From: Desulfurococcales archaeon
GTDB taxonomy: Archaea > Thermoproteota > Thermoprotei_A > Sulfolobales > Ignisphaeraceae
NCBI GenBank assembly: GCA_027066265.1
Contig: JAMOOB010000498.1
Coordinates: 1 to 5,193 of the forward strand
Reading direction: 5' to 3'
Length of the DNA stretch: 5,193 nt
Position 1 is the first letter of the stretch. Each line of letters starts with the position of its first letter. Position numbers and translations under genes: made by a program. Positions 4,338 to 5,193 of the stretch are shown one piece after another. The notes beneath the pieces were generated by a model. That model searched no databases and was not told where the DNA came from. It saw nothing but the letters and a program-made list of their open reading frames with translations.

Positions 4338-5193
4338 GTGAGCGCATCCGGATCCGAGACCATAAACAACGTGGTTCTGATCCCGTGCAAGGGATTGACC
4401 GAAAAGATGAAGCCGCGCATCGAAGCGATACTTCTGAGTCGCGTACCGAGGTACCTGAAGGGCTTCGAGCTTCCTTCGCCGAAGGCGAGGTTCTCGATAG
4501 AGCTTGTTGTGGACGATGATTGCGAGGTGTGTCCCGTAGCGATAGAGGTGTTCACGGAGCTAGCCGCGCTGTTTCCCGAGAACGTCGAGCTGAAGATCTA
4601 CAACGCTAGCTACGTCGAGCCACCGTTCGACATCACCGCAACGCCCGCGACGAGGATCAACAACGTTGTTAGGTTCTACGGGATTCCCGTAGACGACGAG
4701 AAGCTGAGGAAGTATCTCCACACCTACGTAACCGAGGCGTACGTAAGGACTCATCCAAGGTTGCAGGAGTTGCTAACCAGGCTCCAGAGCTTCGCCGAGA
4801 AGCACGGCTACTACCGCAACCCCAACGACACGCAGTTCATGTACTTGATCGCAAAGCTGTTGAAGAACATCGATCTCTACGGCTACCCCTTCTGCCCATG
4901 TCGACCACTCCGTAAGGTAGCAGGTGCTACACCGGAGCGGATCTACGAGCTCAACAAGGACAAGGTGTGTCCGTGCATCTACGTTTACAGCGATATCCAG
5001 AGGTACGGGCACTGCCTATGCGGATTGTTCTGGAGCAGGGAAGCGTTCGAAAAGTACGTCAGCGAGAGGCTAGCTAGGTACGGATGGATGATCGAGGAGA
5101 TCGCGAAGATCGAGAAGGTGTTGCCGGAGCTGAGGAAGAGGATCATCGGTGGGAGAGCGAGACCCTTGCTCGAGTCGATAATCAACAAGCTTC
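4338..5193 (+). CDS. Thioredoxin-like / ferredoxin-thioredoxin reductase catalytic domain fusion (3' end missing)
   Basis: 285 residues are visible with no stop. GTG 4338 follows GAGGTGA (4324-4330) by 7 nt; the frame is closed by TAG at 4299. Residues 50-125 look like a thioredoxin fold: strand FSIELVVDD, CEVC at 62-65, helix, then TATP with the likely cis-proline at 103, close to the redox units of archaeal protein disulfide oxidoreductases. Residues about 140-245 resemble the FTR catalytic chain: YGYPFCPCRP (Cys186, Cys188), KVCPCIY (Cys211, Cys213) and YGHCLCGLFW (Cys226, Cys228). In FTR, four of these six cysteines bind a 4Fe-4S cluster and two form the disulfide that accepts electrons from ferredoxin and reduces thioredoxin. 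The fusion thus places reductase and thioredoxin in one chain. CPC-CPC spacing is X22, and palindromic repeat copy 3 lies inside it. From residue 246 on is a helical extension of unknown role. No FTR variable chain is seen nearby. Confidence 0.8.
   Translation, partial: MSASGSETINNVVLIPCKGLTEKMKPRIEAILLSRVPRYLKGFELPSPKARFSIELVVDDDCEVCPVAIEVFTELAALFPENVELKIYNASYVEPPFDITATPATRINNVVRFYGIPVDDEKLRKYLHTYVTEAYVRTHPRLQELLTRLQSFAEKHGYYRNPNDTQFMYLIAKLLKNIDLYGYPFCPCRPLRKVAGATPERIYELNKDKVCPCIYVYSDIQRYGHCLCGLFWSREAFEKYVSERLARYGWMIEEIAKIEKVLPELRKRIIGGRARPLLESIINKL
4915..4932 (+). repeat. Palindromic repeat copy 3 (inside FTR domain)
   Basis: AGGTAGCAGGTGCTACAC has arms GTAGCA/TGCTAC around GG. It matches the reverse complement of copy 2 at 16 of 18 positions; the two differences are its first two bases. 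It is read in frame as V-A-G-A-T-P (residues 194-199), the same phase as copy 2, and lies between the first and second CPC motifs of the FTR domain. Confidence 0.85.

Noticed and set aside
4560..5188. Three minus-strand ORFs under the Trx-FTR fusion
   Set aside because: They are shadows; the plus strand carries all the conserved cysteine motifs of a known family.
1..5193. CRISPR array, tRNA, rRNA, insertion sequence or replication origin
   Set aside because: I saw no regularly spaced repeats, no clover-leaf or T-loop signature, no transposase-like product and no origin-type repeat cluster.

Overview
The window looks like DNA of a hyperthermophilic archaeon, most likely Thermoproteota (crenarchaeal type), or of a plasmid or virus of such a host. 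I base this on T-rich TATA-like boxes about 35-42 nt ahead of start codons, GGTGA-type ribosome binding sites at a short fixed spacing, frequent GTG starts, 4-nt GTGA stop/start overlaps, and archaeal families (FUN14, an archaeal-type FTR catalytic domain). No rRNA, tRNA, CRISPR array or transposase is visible, and I cannot tell chromosome from mobile element.

Layout. The left two thirds (1-3432) read leftward. A compact operon starts at 3432: a two-helix membrane protein, a coiled-coil protein with an acidic tail, a protein with a novel N-terminal domain plus coiled coil, a helical protein with a C-terminal winged helix, and a small protein with a hydrophobic N-terminus. After it come a separately promoted thioredoxin-fold protein (CPRC) and the first 20 codons of another gene with a good TATA box. 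The right third reads rightward: a 48-aa small ORF, a ribbon-helix-helix (RHH) regulator, a FUN14-type membrane protein, and a thioredoxin / FTR-catalytic fusion that runs off the window end.

Between the two arms is a divergent control region. One AT-rich box at 3463-3470 lies about 35 nt from both divergent starts, and tandem ACTAGT hexamers (3660-3683) sit just ahead of the RHH gene and look like its own operator.

The most striking signal is an 18-bp palindrome, GTGTAGCACCTGCTACAC, present three times. One copy fills the gap between two minus-strand genes, directly before a start codon. One is in the C-terminal tail of the FUN14 gene. One lies between the first two CPC motifs of the FTR domain. 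Both coding copies are read in the same phase as V-A-x-A-T-P. In the FTR domain the CPC-CPC spacing is X22, and removing six residues restores the classical X16. This looks like a tiny palindromic element that inserts in frame into genes.

Functionally, the window pairs two thiol-redox proteins with two membrane proteins and a coiled-coil operon. A link between these is inference from proximity and from a shared promoter-like motif, not demonstrated.
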